Positions 7,161 through 16,420 of a stretch of 64,000 nucleotides of DNA are shown here, in pieces. Every line of letters starts with the position of its first letter. Positions within the stretch are counted from its first letter, which is position 1. The DNA comes from Shewanella hanedai (GTDB lineage Bacteria; Pseudomonadota; Gammaproteobacteria; Enterobacterales; Shewanellaceae), in the NCBI RefSeq assembly GCF_007197645.1, contig NZ_VKGK01000023.1, positions 1 through 64,000 of the forward strand, read 5' to 3'. The notes under the pieces were generated by a model. It searched no databases and had not been told where the DNA came from. It was given only the letters and a program-made list of their open reading frames with translations. The translations under genes and the position numbers were made by a program.

Positions 7161-8866
7161 TCAACCATCAGCTGCAACGTCTGATTGCCCCTGAACTCAT
7201 TTACATCAAGCTTATAGACCACTCTTGCATGTTGAATGGTGGCATCGGGCCAAGTTTTCATATCAACATTAAACGCGATAGCATCGAGCATCAGTTGGCC
7301 ACAGTTCGTTTCCAACACAAGTTTAAGATGCTTTTCGCCAACAATTCGCTGCTGAACAACTTTGAAGTAACCATCAAACAGAGGTTCTGGAAATTCCTGC
7401 CCCCAAGGGCCAGCATTTCGCAGCTCCCATGCCATAGGCAAGGTCATCTCACCGGGAGTGAGTTCACCGTCGGTCACCATCACACCGGTTAGCTGCTCAG
7501 GCTTTAATAGCTCTCTTACCGCTTCATCATAGGCTTGCTCAAACGTGAAAAAGTCTTTCTCAAGTAACGATAGGCCAGCAGCCATGGCGTGACCACCAAA
7601 CTTGAGGATCATACCTGGGTGTCGACTATTGATAAGCTCAAGCAGATCCCGCATATGCAGACCTTTAATCGAACGAGCTGACCCTTTTATCTCACCATTA
7701 CCAGCATCAGCAAAAGCGATAACAGGTCGGTGATATCGGTCTTTAATCCGCGAGGCTAAAATGCCTATCACCCCTTGATGCCAATCTTCCTTAAACAGGG
7801 CGATTCCCCATGGAAGCTTATCTTCATCAAGCTCTAACTTCTCCAGACTTTTTAACGCTTCCTGCTGCATGTCAGCTTCAAGATCGCGCCTCTCAGCGTT
7901 GAGTCCATCGAGCTCAGATGCCATACGTCTTGCCGTCATCATGTCATCACAGAGCAAGGTTTCGACCCCGAGCGCCATCTCATCAAGTCGACCTGCGGCA
8001 TTCAGCCTAGGCCCGACCGCGAAACCAAAATCAGAGGCGACAATCCGGGAAGGATTACGTTTAGCCACTTCTAACAATGCGGTGATCCCTGGTCGACAAC
8101 GTCCAGCGCGCACACGTTGTAATCCCGCTTCAACCAAAATACGGTTATTACCATCTAACGCGACCACATCCGCCACCGTACCTAACGCGACGATATCCAA
8201 TAATTGAGCTAAGTTAGGCTCAGCAATGCCCTTCTCCTCATACCAATTACGGGTTCTCAGCTCTGCTCTCAATGCCGACATTAAATAGAAGGCAACGCCA
8301 ACACCGGCAATCGATTTACTGGCAAAACTGCAATCGTTCTGATTCGGATTAACAATAGCATCGGCGTCAGGAATGGTTTTGCCTGGAAGATGGTGATCGG
8401 TAATAACCACTTGCATGCCCATTGCTTTTGCTGCTGCCACTCCCTCAATGGAAGAGATGCCATTGTCGACGGTGATCAACAACTCAGCGCCCTTTTGGCC
8501 AGCAACGGCGACGATCTCAGGACTTAAGCCATAACCAAAATCGAACCGGTTAGGGATAAGGTAATCCACCCGAGTTGCCCCCATCATCTTAAGTGCAAGC
8601 AAGCACACACACGTCGATGTGGCGCCATCGGCATCAAAGTCACCCATAATAAGAATTGAGCGTTGATCGCGGATCCCGTCAGCAATAATCTCTGCCGCAC
8701 GTACGATCCCATGCATGGTATCGGGTCTGAGTAATCGCTTCAGACTTAGGTCACAATCTAGGGCTGTACTACCACGACTGGCGTAGATCTGTCTTAGCAG
8801 TGGCGAAAGCGTGTGTGGGAGGTGACTATCATCGACTTTATCGCGGCGAACAATCTTATGGATCAC
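7142..8866 (-). CDS. recJ: Single-stranded-DNA-specific exonuclease RecJ
   Basis: A 574-aa 5'-3' ssDNA exonuclease used in RecFOR recombination, mismatch repair and base excision repair. DHH-family phosphoesterase motifs are present: DFDADG (76-81) and TDHH (156-159) for Mn binding, then DHHA1 (FGGHAMAAGLSL) and the C-terminal OB-like part. Length is normal for the family. It starts after the dsbC terminator at 8941-8968, so it likely has its own promoter in the 120 bp gap. The last 19 bp overlap the end of the PhzF gene on the other strand. Confidence 0.95.
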   Translation of the reverse strand: MIHKIVRRDKVDDSHLPHTLSPLLRQIYASRGSTALDCDLSLKRLLRPDTMHGIVRAAEIIADGIRDQRSILIMGDFDADGATSTCVCLLALKMMGATRVDYLIPNRFDFGYGLSPEIVAVAGQKGAELLITVDNGISSIEGVAAAKAMGMQVVITDHHLPGKTIPDADAIVNPNQNDCSFASKSIAGVGVAFYLMSALRAELRTRNWYEEKGIAEPNLAQLLDIVALGTVADVVALDGNNRILVEAGLQRVRAGRCRPGITALLEVAKRNPSRIVASDFGFAVGPRLNAAGRLDEMALGVETLLCDDMMTARRMASELDGLNAERRDLEADMQQEALKSLEKLELDEDKLPWGIALFKEDWHQGVIGILASRIKDRYHRPVIAFADAGNGEIKGSARSIKGLHMRDLLELINSRHPGMILKFGGHAMAAGLSLLEKDFFTFEQAYDEAVRELLKPEQLTGVMVTDGELTPGEMTLPMAWELRNAGPWGQEFPEPLFDGYFKVVQQRIVGEKHLKLVLETNCGQLMLDAIAFNVDMKTWPDATIQHARVVYKLDVNEFRGNQTLQLMVDQIEPM

Positions 8867-8940
8867 GTTATTACTACCTTATTCAAGGTTATACCAATTA
8901 CATCTGAGCACAGTTTATCAAAGGCGCTAGGCGATAACAC

Positions 8941-8968
8941 AAAAAAGGTGAGCCTAAGCTCACCTTTA
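8941..8968 (-). terminator. Terminator after dsbC
   Basis: GGTGAGC (8947-8953) and GCTCACC (8958-8964) form a stem with a CTAA loop; on the minus strand the stem is followed by six T residues. It separates dsbC from recJ. Confidence 0.85.
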
Positions 8969-8988
8969 ATCGCTAGCGTATAAAAATA

Positions 8989-9717
8989 TTAGTTAGTTGA
9001 CTCTAGCACTTTAAGTAATGCTGCAGGTGGTTGGTAACCTGGGATCATGCTGCCATCTTCAAGGACTATTGCTGGCGTACCATTAACACCAAAGCTTTGA
9101 CCTAGATTGTACTGCTCTGCAATTTTCGCATCACACTTACTCAGTTTAAGGCGCTTTCCACCTTTAACATCAGTCATCGCTTGTAGTGGATCCGCTGCAC
9201 ACCATACTGATTCCATCTCATCAGCATTAGCTGAAGGTACGCCACTACGCGGGAAAGCTAAGTAACGAACGGTAATGCCTAGATCGTTATATTCCTGCAT
9301 CTCGTTATGCAATTTACGGCAATAACCACAAGTCGTATCAGTAAACACTGTCACCACATGTTTCTCGTTTTTAGCCTTGTAGACCAGCATGTTCTCTTCA
9401 AGTGGTTTCATCATCTCAATACGCGGGCCAGCCAGTGCCGCCTCGGTCAGGTTCTTCATTCCTTTGTCGAGGTCATAAAGATTACCATGGAACAATTTAG
9501 AACCATCTTGTGAAATATAAAGCACACCGCGGTCAGTCAAGGCTTCATATAATCCAGGAATTGGCGACTCTTGCAGCGAGTGAACTTCAACACTCAATGT
9601 TTCAGCCAGCTTTTCTTTTAAAACATCACTGTTATCAGCCGGTGTGTTTGGTCCAGCCATAGCTGATTGCGCGAACACAGCCGCTAAAAACAAAGAGCAT
9701 ACTCGGGTCAAAATCAT
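8989..9717 (-). CDS. dsbC: Thiol:disulfide interchange protein DsbC
   Basis: A 242-aa periplasmic disulfide isomerase. A Sec signal peptide (1-21, ending AMA) precedes an N-terminal dimerisation domain (about 25-85) and a thioredoxin-fold domain with the active site CGYC (130-133) and the cis-Pro loop GTPAIV. A second cysteine pair (WCAAD and KCDAK) matches the structural disulfide of E. coli DsbC. Placement between xerD and recJ is the usual gammaproteobacterial order. It has a strong terminator at 8941-8968. Confidence 0.95.
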   Translation of the reverse strand: MILTRVCSLFLAAVFAQSAMAGPNTPADNSDVLKEKLAETLSVEVHSLQESPIPGLYEALTDRGVLYISQDGSKLFHGNLYDLDKGMKNLTEAALAGPRIEMMKPLEENMLVYKAKNEKHVVTVFTDTTCGYCRKLHNEMQEYNDLGITVRYLAFPRSGVPSANADEMESVWCAADPLQAMTDVKGGKRLKLSKCDAKIAEQYNLGQSFGVNGTPAIVLEDGSMIPGYQPPAALLKVLESTN

Positions 9718-9910
9718 GGGTTATCCTGTTCTTAATATACGTCAAACATAATCAATAAAGAGTGAACTAATGAGTCATAAGAGAGTAGACCCCAATTAGC
9801 AGTGAAAAGTTACAGTTTCAGTGAGATTAAAGCAAATATAAACTGTAAGTAGATCCGTCAAATGTAGCGCACTACACGAATTTATGTCAACTCGACAAAT
9901 TTAGCTCAGA

Positions 9911-10837
9911 TTATCCTCTCGGATGGTGCTCACTGTGTAGCTGACTCAGTCGCGCTTTAGCAACATGGGTATATATTTGGGTTGTTGACAGATCGCTATG
10001 GCCTAATAGAAGTTGCACCACACGCAGATCCGCGCCGTGATTTAACAAGTGAGTGGCAAAAGCATGCCTGAGGGTATGGGGAGACAAAGTAGTGCTGATC
10101 CCAGCTCTTAATGCATACAATTTAATCCGATGCCAGAACGTCTGTCGAGTCATCATATTTCCACGTCGAGAGGGAAACAACACATCACTCATTTTCTGCT
10201 TTAACAGCTCGCCTCTAGCTGCAACCAGATAGTTCTCCACTTCATTAATGGCCAACTCACCTAAGGGAACCAATCGCTCTTTTCCCCCTTTACCTACCAC
10301 TCTAACCACGCCTTGGCGCAAGCTGATCTGTTCCATGGTTAAACTCACAAGCTCAGTCACTCGCAAACCCGTTGCGTACAATAACTCCAACATGGCTTTA
10401 TCTCGGCACTCTATGGGATCGTCAACATTAGGCTCACTCAGCAAACTGTCTACATCCGCTTCGCTCAGAGAGCTCGGCAGTGTGCGTGCAAGTTTTGGGG
10501 ACTTCATCTGGCTAATGGGATCAATCTCGATCTTTTTCTGCACTAGCAGATAGCCATAGAATCGTCTTAAACTACTCATTAACCGTGCACTGCTCGTCCG
10601 AGCAAATCCAGCGTCTAAACGCACATTGAGATAAACCCGAACGGTTTCTTGTGTCGCATCTAATAAAGAGAGTTCAGTTTTAATGAGGTATTGTTCAAAG
10701 TGACACAGATCAGTGCGATAAGCGCTTAAGGTGTTATTGCTTAACCCACGGCTAGACCAAAGGTCATCAAGAAAAAGCTCAATCAAGGGATCACACTTAT
10801 ACTGCTCTGGCGCGGTATGATTATCAGATTGACTCAA
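9911..10837 (-). CDS. xerD: Site-specific tyrosine recombinase XerD
   Basis: A 308-aa recombinase acting with XerC at dif to resolve chromosome dimers. The N-terminal SAM-like core-binding domain (about 15-100) and the catalytic domain are complete: Arg159 (ATGLRVTEL), Lys183 (GKGGKERL), His254 and Arg257 (HTLRH), His280 (LGHSDLSTT) and the nucleophile Tyr289 (IYTHV). The position upstream of dsbC and recJ supports XerD rather than XerC. The gap of 190 bp to dsbC shows no terminator. No integrase-like mobile context surrounds it. Confidence 0.95.
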   Translation of the reverse strand: MSQSDNHTAPEQYKCDPLIELFLDDLWSSRGLSNNTLSAYRTDLCHFEQYLIKTELSLLDATQETVRVYLNVRLDAGFARTSSARLMSSLRRFYGYLLVQKKIEIDPISQMKSPKLARTLPSSLSEADVDSLLSEPNVDDPIECRDKAMLELLYATGLRVTELVSLTMEQISLRQGVVRVVGKGGKERLVPLGELAINEVENYLVAARGELLKQKMSDVLFPSRRGNMMTRQTFWHRIKLYALRAGISTTLSPHTLRHAFATHLLNHGADLRVVQLLLGHSDLSTTQIYTHVAKARLSQLHSEHHPRG

Positions 10838-10851
10838 AGGATTCCCCTAAA

Positions 10852-10886
10852 ATAAAAAAGGCGCAGACTTTAGATGTCTACGCCCT
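10852..10886 (-). terminator. Terminator after brnQ
   Basis: GGCGcAGAC (10860-10868) pairs with GTCTaCGCC (10876-10884); on the minus strand the stem is followed by a T-rich run. It lies between the brnQ stop and the xerD start. Confidence 0.8.
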
Positions 10887-10934
10887 ATTCTATGTCAGCT
10901 AAAGTTACATGCCTAACAAAGAGTATCTATCAAT

Positions 10935-12278
10935 CTACCCCAACACTGCCTCAGGTTTACTCTTCTTGATAAGTAAACACGCCACAATCGTCATGCCTGT
11001 CGGTAATAACCACGCCATGCCTTCGTTGTGTAACGGCATAAAATCAACAAAGCTCATATCAAAGCCTGCGGCTTTAAGCCCGTCAATCACACCAAACACA
11101 AGAGCGACACTCAACACGATACGGTGTGAGAACTCAGGCATAGAGAACTTGTCCGTCAGGAAAGTCACCGCAACTAACGCGATAGCTACTGGGTAGATGG
11201 TATACAACACTGGAACACTTATGCTAATAAGTTCTGATAGACCTACGTTAGCAACGGTTGCACAGATAAGGCTGATAATCACAACAAATGTACGGTATGA
11301 GATGCTAGAAATAAGCTCACTAAAGAACTCAGAACAAGCCGTCACCAAACCGATAACCGTAGTTAAGCACGCTAAAGTTACTACAGAAGCTAGGAGAATT
11401 TGACCAAACTCACCGAACTCTTGGTTCACATAGTTAGTTAAGATCACGCCACCATTATCAGCACCGGCAGCAATAGCACCACCTGTAGCACCTAGATAAA
11501 AAAGTGAAATATAAACAAAGGCTAAACCTGCAGCAGCAATCATCGCAGCTCTTATCAGGTACTTAGTCTGTTGTTGACTATCACTCACCCCTTTACGGCG
11601 TAGAATATCGATGATCAACATACCAAAGATGAGCGACGCTAACGTATCCATGGTGTTGTAACCTTCCAGAATACCTTTAGTCAATGGATTCGTTTGATAC
11701 TCTCCCACCGCCTGACCCACGTCTGAACCCGGCACCATGAATACTGAAGCAGCAAGAGCAACTAATAGCATCAACATGATAGGCGTTAATATCTTACCGA
11801 CACTATCGAGCAGTTTGCCCGGATAGAGTGACAGTAGCATTGAGCCACCGAAGAAAATTAATGAATAGATAAGCTGAGAGACATTAAGGGTAATTCCCGC
11901 AATCATAAAGGTCGCACTGCTATCGGTAAGAAAAGGCTTGAATCCCATCTCATAGGCAACGAGCCCAGCACGTGGTGCAGCGAAAGCAGGACCTATAACG
12001 ATATAGATGGCGACAGCAAATGCTGTTGCCGCCAATGGAGGTAACAAGCCCATGATCTTTCCATTCGCCTTAGCGACGGCAATGAGTGTGATCAAAGGTA
12101 AAGTCACCGCAGTGATTAGAAAGCCAGTCATGGCCAAGCCCATATTCTCGCCAGATAAGAATCCAGCAAGCGGTGGGAAAATTAAGTTGCCTGCACCAAG
12201 AAAAAAAGCGAAGGTCATGAAACCTAAGCCAAGGGTATCAGCGATAGTCAGTTGTTTATTTTGCAATTTTTTCCCCAT
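10935..12278 (-). CDS. brnQ: Branched-chain amino acid transport carrier BrnQ (LIVCS family)
   Basis: A 447-aa inner-membrane protein with about 12 hydrophobic segments. The N-terminal LGLGFMTFAFFLGAGNLIFPP is the family signature. LIVCS carriers import leucine, isoleucine and valine with Na+ or H+. Complete length, own terminator at 10852-10886. The 597-bp region upstream is unusually long and may carry its regulation, but no operator was recognised. Gene orientation follows xerD, though the terminator between them argues for separate transcription. Confidence 0.92.
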   Translation of the reverse strand: MGKKLQNKQLTIADTLGLGFMTFAFFLGAGNLIFPPLAGFLSGENMGLAMTGFLITAVTLPLITLIAVAKANGKIMGLLPPLAATAFAVAIYIVIGPAFAAPRAGLVAYEMGFKPFLTDSSATFMIAGITLNVSQLIYSLIFFGGSMLLSLYPGKLLDSVGKILTPIMLMLLVALAASVFMVPGSDVGQAVGEYQTNPLTKGILEGYNTMDTLASLIFGMLIIDILRRKGVSDSQQQTKYLIRAAMIAAAGLAFVYISLFYLGATGGAIAAGADNGGVILTNYVNQEFGEFGQILLASVVTLACLTTVIGLVTACSEFFSELISSISYRTFVVIISLICATVANVGLSELISISVPVLYTIYPVAIALVAVTFLTDKFSMPEFSHRIVLSVALVFGVIDGLKAAGFDMSFVDFMPLHNEGMAWLLPTGMTIVACLLIKKSKPEAVLG

Positions 12279-12875
12279 CTTTCATATTATTTTTATCGTT
12301 CTTAAGTCATCACACCAATTACAAGTAACCTTTTATAGAAAACTAGCACCATGTGTAAATTTTTGATTACACAAGCTCCTAGTCAATTCGTTCGGTACTT
12401 GGTGAGTTATTAAACAACAGCATAAAACACTAGTGCTAAATTTGTTTAAAACTGGCTTATCTCTCCCAAAAGACTGTAAATATCAATTTTCGGGAGCATA
12501 CTATTATCAAAATGACCAATGCATGACAAGGACGCGCATCACTAAGTGCGCAATTAACACCCAGAGCGCAACAGGCTGAAAACCTAAAATTAACACGAGT
12601 TACTTAACGCAAGCATAAACTGCTACCAGAAGACGCTAGCAACAAAAATGCAACGGTAAATGTATGGTTTTCGCTCATTAGGTTTTTGTTCTTTTAGACA
12701 GATATTAAAACGATAAGAGTGTATTTCCCATTGATGACGGCTCATTGCAAATAACACTCTTTTCTCGATCAGTATTTCCAAGTGCGTAGCTTCGAAGTAG
12801 CCAGGGGATAAACTCGCGATATGGAATCAGTTAGCGTACAATCCGCGCCAATTTCAATCAGTCAAAACACTCTAA
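12279..12875. other. Divergent intergenic region brnQ/trmN6, no gene seen
   Basis: About 600 AT-rich bases between the divergent brnQ and trmN6. No ORF, RNA gene or clear operator was recognised. ACACCAATTACA near 12311 resembles the short Shewanella repeat ends seen elsewhere. Confidence 0.4.
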
Positions 12876-13607
12876 ATGGCCTTTACTTTTAAGCAATTTC
12901 ATATCGACGACCATGGTTGCGGCATGCCTGTCAGCACTGATGCGGTCTTGCTCGGATCATGGGCGCCTCTGACTCAGGCTAAACGTATTTTAGACATAGG
13001 CGCAGGTAGCGGCTTACTCAGTTTGATGGCAGCACAACGCAGTGATGCTACGCTTACCGCTATCGAACTCGATGATACAGCTGTCGGTGCATGTGATAAG
13101 AATTTCAGCGCCTCTAAATGGCAAAGTAGATTGGAGCTGGTTCACACTAGCGTGCAAGAGTTTAGTTTGACTCATCAAACAAGCAATGCAGCTAAGTTCG
13201 ACCACATCATCTGCAACCCTCCCTATTTTAAGGGAGGCACTCAATCCAGTAATCGACTCAGGGCACAAGCCCGTCATACCGACACGTTAGATTTTCACTC
13301 GCTCTTACAAGCAATCACTCAGCTTTTGGCATTGAATGGCACAGCCAGTTTAATCTTACCAGCTCAAAGTATGGAGCCATTCAATGAAGAGCTAAACCGC
13401 TCTCTTTTATGCATGAGTCAGATAACCGATATTCGAGATTCAGAGCAAAAAGCCCCGCACCGCCATCTGTTTACTCTCAAGCGTCGAGATGATGATACAG
13501 AACAAAGTCAGCCGCTAATAAAGGCTGATTTCTGTATCAAAGAACCGGACGGGAGCTACACACAAGAGATGATCGCACTGATCACTGACTTCTATCTAAA
13601 ATATTAG
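12876..13607 (+). CDS. trmN6: tRNA1(Val) (adenine(37)-N6)-methyltransferase
   Basis: A 243-aa class I SAM-dependent methyltransferase (YfiC). The glycine-rich SAM loop is ILDIGAGSGLL (38-48) and the N6-adenine catalytic motif NPPY is at 114-117, followed by FKGG, typical of this family. It methylates A37 of tRNA1(Val). Length agrees with E. coli TrmN. It sits directly upstream of srmB, an order common in gammaproteobacteria. A strong inverted repeat at 13627-13692 follows it. Confidence 0.93.
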   Translation: MAFTFKQFHIDDHGCGMPVSTDAVLLGSWAPLTQAKRILDIGAGSGLLSLMAAQRSDATLTAIELDDTAVGACDKNFSASKWQSRLELVHTSVQEFSLTHQTSNAAKFDHIICNPPYFKGGTQSSNRLRAQARHTDTLDFHSLLQAITQLLALNGTASLILPAQSMEPFNEELNRSLLCMSQITDIRDSEQKAPHRHLFTLKRRDDDTEQSQPLIKADFCIKEPDGSYTQEMIALITDFYLKY

Positions 13608-13626
13608 CGTGTGATGAGTTGGACAT

Positions 13627-13692
13627 TTAAAGGGATAATTTGCTCACATATCAGCAAACTAAAAAAAATTAATCTCTTTGTTATCCCTTTAA
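13627..13692 (+). other. Long stacked hairpin between trmN6 and srmB
   Basis: TTAAAGGGATAA (13627-13638) pairs perfectly with 13681-13692, and directly inside it TTTGCT (13639-13644) pairs with AGCAAA (13653-13658), so 18 bp stack on the 5' side with a 22-nt A/T-rich bulge on the 3' side. No T-run follows the outer stem. A promoter-like TATAAT lies downstream at 13738, so it is more probably a trmN6 3' end structure than a srmB leader. Confidence 0.55.
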
Positions 13693-13714
13693 TGGCGATT
13701 TTCAATACTAATGA

Positions 13715-13743
13715 TTTAAGTTAGTTCGATTAACCTTTATAAT
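13715..13743 (+). promoter_or_regulatory. Candidate sigma-70 promoter of srmB
   Basis: A perfect -10 box TATAAT at 13738-13743 lies 30 nt before the srmB start codon. The -35 at about 13715 (TTTAAG) is poor. Assignment rests mainly on the -10 box. Confidence 0.45.
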
Positions 13744-13772
13744 GTGCCGCTATTATTTATTGAGACCTGCAC

Positions 13773-14996
13773 ATGCAATTTGAAGACTTCCTGCTTGACC
13801 CTATCTTATTAGAGTCATTGAAAGCCATGGGCCATATTAAGCCTACAACCATACAGCAACAAGCGATCCCATTGGCCATGGATCAGCGGGACATTCTTGC
13901 GCGTGCACCGACAGGAACGGGTAAAACCGCCAGTTTCCTACTGCCGGCTCTGCAACACATTATTGACTTCCCACGTCGATTTTCAGGCCAAGCTCGAGTG
14001 CTTATTCTTACGCCAACTCGTGAGCTAGCAAGTCAGATCCACCGTTATGCCTCTCACTTGGCTTACGAGTTAGACCTGAACACTGTTATCGTCACTGGTG
14101 GTGTGCCTTATGGTCCTCAAGAGGAAGCATTAAAAGGCAATGTAGATATTCTAGTGGCAACCCCTGGTCGTCTAATGGAATACATGGATAAGGGATTATT
14201 CAACGCTGAAGAAGTTGAAATTCTAGTCATCGATGAAGCCGACAGAATGCTCGACATGGGATTTTCTGCCGCGGTTGAAACCTTAGCAATCGAATCAGTG
14301 GGTCGTAAACAGACCATGCTATTCTCTGCCACGTTAGAAGGTAGCGATGTAGGACGTTTCTCGCATCAACTGCTGACTAACCCAGCAAAAGTTGAAGCAG
14401 AAGCCCCTCGTAGTGAAAAAGCTAAAATTCACCAGTGGATCCATATCGCTGATGATAAAGAGCACAAATTTAAGTTGTTATGCAGCATTCTTCAACAAGA
14501 AGATACTAAGCGAGCTATCGTTTTTGTTAAGACCCGCGAATCAGTCGCCAGTCTTGAAGGTTTACTGCAAAAAGTAGGCATCACTTGTAGCTTTATGCGT
14601 GGTGACATGGAGCAGAAACAACGCTTCCAAGCACTGGGACGTTTCACCAAAGGTGAAGTGAACGTATTGCTTGCAACCGATGTCGCCGCACGTGGTATTG
14701 ATGTCGAAGATGTCACTCATGTGATCAACTTCGATATGCCAAGATCTGCTGATACTTATGTCCACCGTATCGGTCGTACTGGTCGTGCAGGCGCTAAAGG
14801 GACTGCAATCTCACTAGTTGAAGCCCATGATATTCGTGTTGTCGGTAAGATTGAACGCTACTTGGATCAGCCGCTTAAACGTCGATTCATTAAAGATCTT
14901 AGACCTAAAAACAAGGAAGCTAAGCCACCAGGAAAGAATAAAGTAAAGCCAGGTGAGAAAGTCTTTAGCAAGAAAAATAAAAAGAAGAAGAAATAA
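13773..14996 (+). CDS. srmB: ATP-dependent RNA helicase SrmB (DEAD-box)
   Basis: A 407-aa DEAD-box helicase that assists early assembly of the 50S subunit. Visible motifs: Q motif (TTIQQQAIP), Walker A APTGTGKT (45-52), PTREL (81-85), DEAD (154-157), SAT (185-187), and in RecA2 ARGID and HRIGRTGRAG. The C-terminus ends in a lysine-rich tail for RNA binding. Together with the adjacent trmN6 this matches the E. coli order, supporting SrmB over RhlE or RhlB. It has its own terminator at 15013-15039. Confidence 0.93.
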   Translation: MQFEDFLLDPILLESLKAMGHIKPTTIQQQAIPLAMDQRDILARAPTGTGKTASFLLPALQHIIDFPRRFSGQARVLILTPTRELASQIHRYASHLAYELDLNTVIVTGGVPYGPQEEALKGNVDILVATPGRLMEYMDKGLFNAEEVEILVIDEADRMLDMGFSAAVETLAIESVGRKQTMLFSATLEGSDVGRFSHQLLTNPAKVEAEAPRSEKAKIHQWIHIADDKEHKFKLLCSILQQEDTKRAIVFVKTRESVASLEGLLQKVGITCSFMRGDMEQKQRFQALGRFTKGEVNVLLATDVAARGIDVEDVTHVINFDMPRSADTYVHRIGRTGRAGAKGTAISLVEAHDIRVVGKIERYLDQPLKRRFIKDLRPKNKEAKPPGKNKVKPGEKVFSKKNKKKKK

Positions 14997-15012
14997 GTCT
15001 TATATTATTCTT

Positions 15013-15039
15013 GGAGCCGCTATTAGCGGCTCTTTTTTT
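15013..15039 (+). terminator. Terminator after srmB
   Basis: GAGCCGC (15014-15020), loop TATTA, GCGGCTC (15026-15032), then a run of T. A classic rho-independent terminator. Confidence 0.92.
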
Positions 15040-15205
15040 GCCTTAATTGTACAAATTTAAACCAACCAATAACTAGCACCCCCTCTAAAAGATTCTGCTT
15101 TATTACATTTCGCTCATTTTATTTACAAAAACGTTTTATCAAGCCTCCCGAGTCTGTTAAATTTAATTCGGTATAGGAATTTCAGCATGGAACAGCGGGA
15201 TAATA

Positions 15206-16420
15206 ATGATAAAAACAATACTCCGGAGATTGACCCCCCTTTTTATTCTAATTTTTTTTAGTGTGGCAGCTTGGCTTCTCATTAACTCCAAAGAAGCCCC
15301 GGAGCAAAAAGAGGAAGAGAAAGCCGTTCCAATCATTGATGTGGTTAACGTCGAACAGAAAACCGTCTCCTTAAACCTGCCTTCATATGGTGTCGTTACC
15401 CCAAAGAATAAAACTCAATTAGTCACTGAAGTAAAAGGTCGCTTACTGACGATCTCTCCTAACTTTGTTGCTGGTGGAGTCGTCAAAAAAGGCGAACAGC
15501 TTGCAGTGATTGAACCCTCTGACTATGAAGCCGATCTGAGTCAAGCTCAGGCTAGCCTTGCTCAAGCACAAGCTGCTTTAGAGGAAGAGGTCGCTCGAGG
15601 TGAAGTGGCCAAAAACGATTGGAAAGGTTATGACGGTGGGCTACCACCAGAACTGGGATTACGTGTTCCTCAACTAAAAAAAGAGCAAGCTAATGTTAAA
15701 TTTGCCCAAGCAGCCATGGCTCGCGCTCAACGTAACCTAGAAAGAACCATTATTCGTGCTCCTTTTGAGGGGATCATCAAAGTCAGAAATGTCGATTTGG
15801 GCCAGTACGTGACCTTGGGGACTAATTTAGGTGAACTTTATGACACCCGTATTGCAGAGGTGCGACTGCCACTTGCCAATAACGACCTTGCTTACCTTGA
15901 GTCAGTAGATAATCCTGATACACAAGTTACCCTTAGCGCATCACTTGCGGGTAGAGATGTCAATTGGACTGGTCATATTGTCCGTAGCGAAGGGGTGATT
16001 GATGCTGACAATCGCATGGTTTATCTGGTCGCTGAAGTGAAAGACCCCTACCTACGAGAATCTCATGAGGTGGGACTGCTACCTCTTAAATATGGCAGTT
16101 TTGTCACAGCAGTGATAAAAGGGCGTACTGTCGAAGGCATTGTTGAACTTCCTCGCCATTTTGTCCGCAATGGGCAAGTTGCCATCATATCTGCCGATAA
16201 TATCGTCGAGGTTCGCGACGTCAATATCGTGCGAACCGATACTGACAGTGTGTATATCAAAGACAGCCTGAAAGATGGTGAACGTATCTCCATCACTAAG
16301 TTGGCCAGCATGCGTTCGGGTCAACAGGTCAAAATTTTAGGAGATAGCAGTAAGGACGCCACCAAGCTGCCCGAAACTGAGATAGCGAAAGAGCGCTTAG
16401 CTGCAGTAGGTGAACAATAA
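15206..16420 (+). CDS. RND efflux membrane fusion protein (periplasmic adaptor)
   Basis: A 404-aa HlyD/AcrA-type adaptor. One N-terminal TM/signal anchor (about 10-27) is followed by a lipoyl half (TEVKGRLL), a helical hairpin rich in Ala/Gln (SQAQASLAQAQAAL, about 112-190), the second lipoyl half (IIRAPFEGIIKVRNVDLGQYV) and beta-barrel domains. Such proteins bridge the inner-membrane pump and an outer-membrane channel. The stop codon overlaps the start of the pump gene (TAATG), so the two are translationally coupled. No TolC-like gene is adjacent. Substrate unknown. Confidence 0.9.
   Translation: MIKTILRRLTPLFILIFFSVAAWLLINSKEAPEQKEEEKAVPIIDVVNVEQKTVSLNLPSYGVVTPKNKTQLVTEVKGRLLTISPNFVAGGVVKKGEQLAVIEPSDYEADLSQAQASLAQAQAALEEEVARGEVAKNDWKGYDGGLPPELGLRVPQLKKEQANVKFAQAAMARAQRNLERTIIRAPFEGIIKVRNVDLGQYVTLGTNLGELYDTRIAEVRLPLANNDLAYLESVDNPDTQVTLSASLAGRDVNWTGHIVRSEGVIDADNRMVYLVAEVKDPYLRESHEVGLLPLKYGSFVTAVIKGRTVEGIVELPRHFVRNGQVAIISADNIVEVRDVNIVRTDTDSVYIKDSLKDGERISITKLASMRSGQQVKILGDSSKDATKLPETEIAKERLAAVGEQ

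Noticed and set aside
12279-12875. T-box or amino-acid riboswitch before brnQ
   Set aside because: No T-box motif or recognisable riboswitch core was found; such elements are also not expected in gammaproteobacteria.
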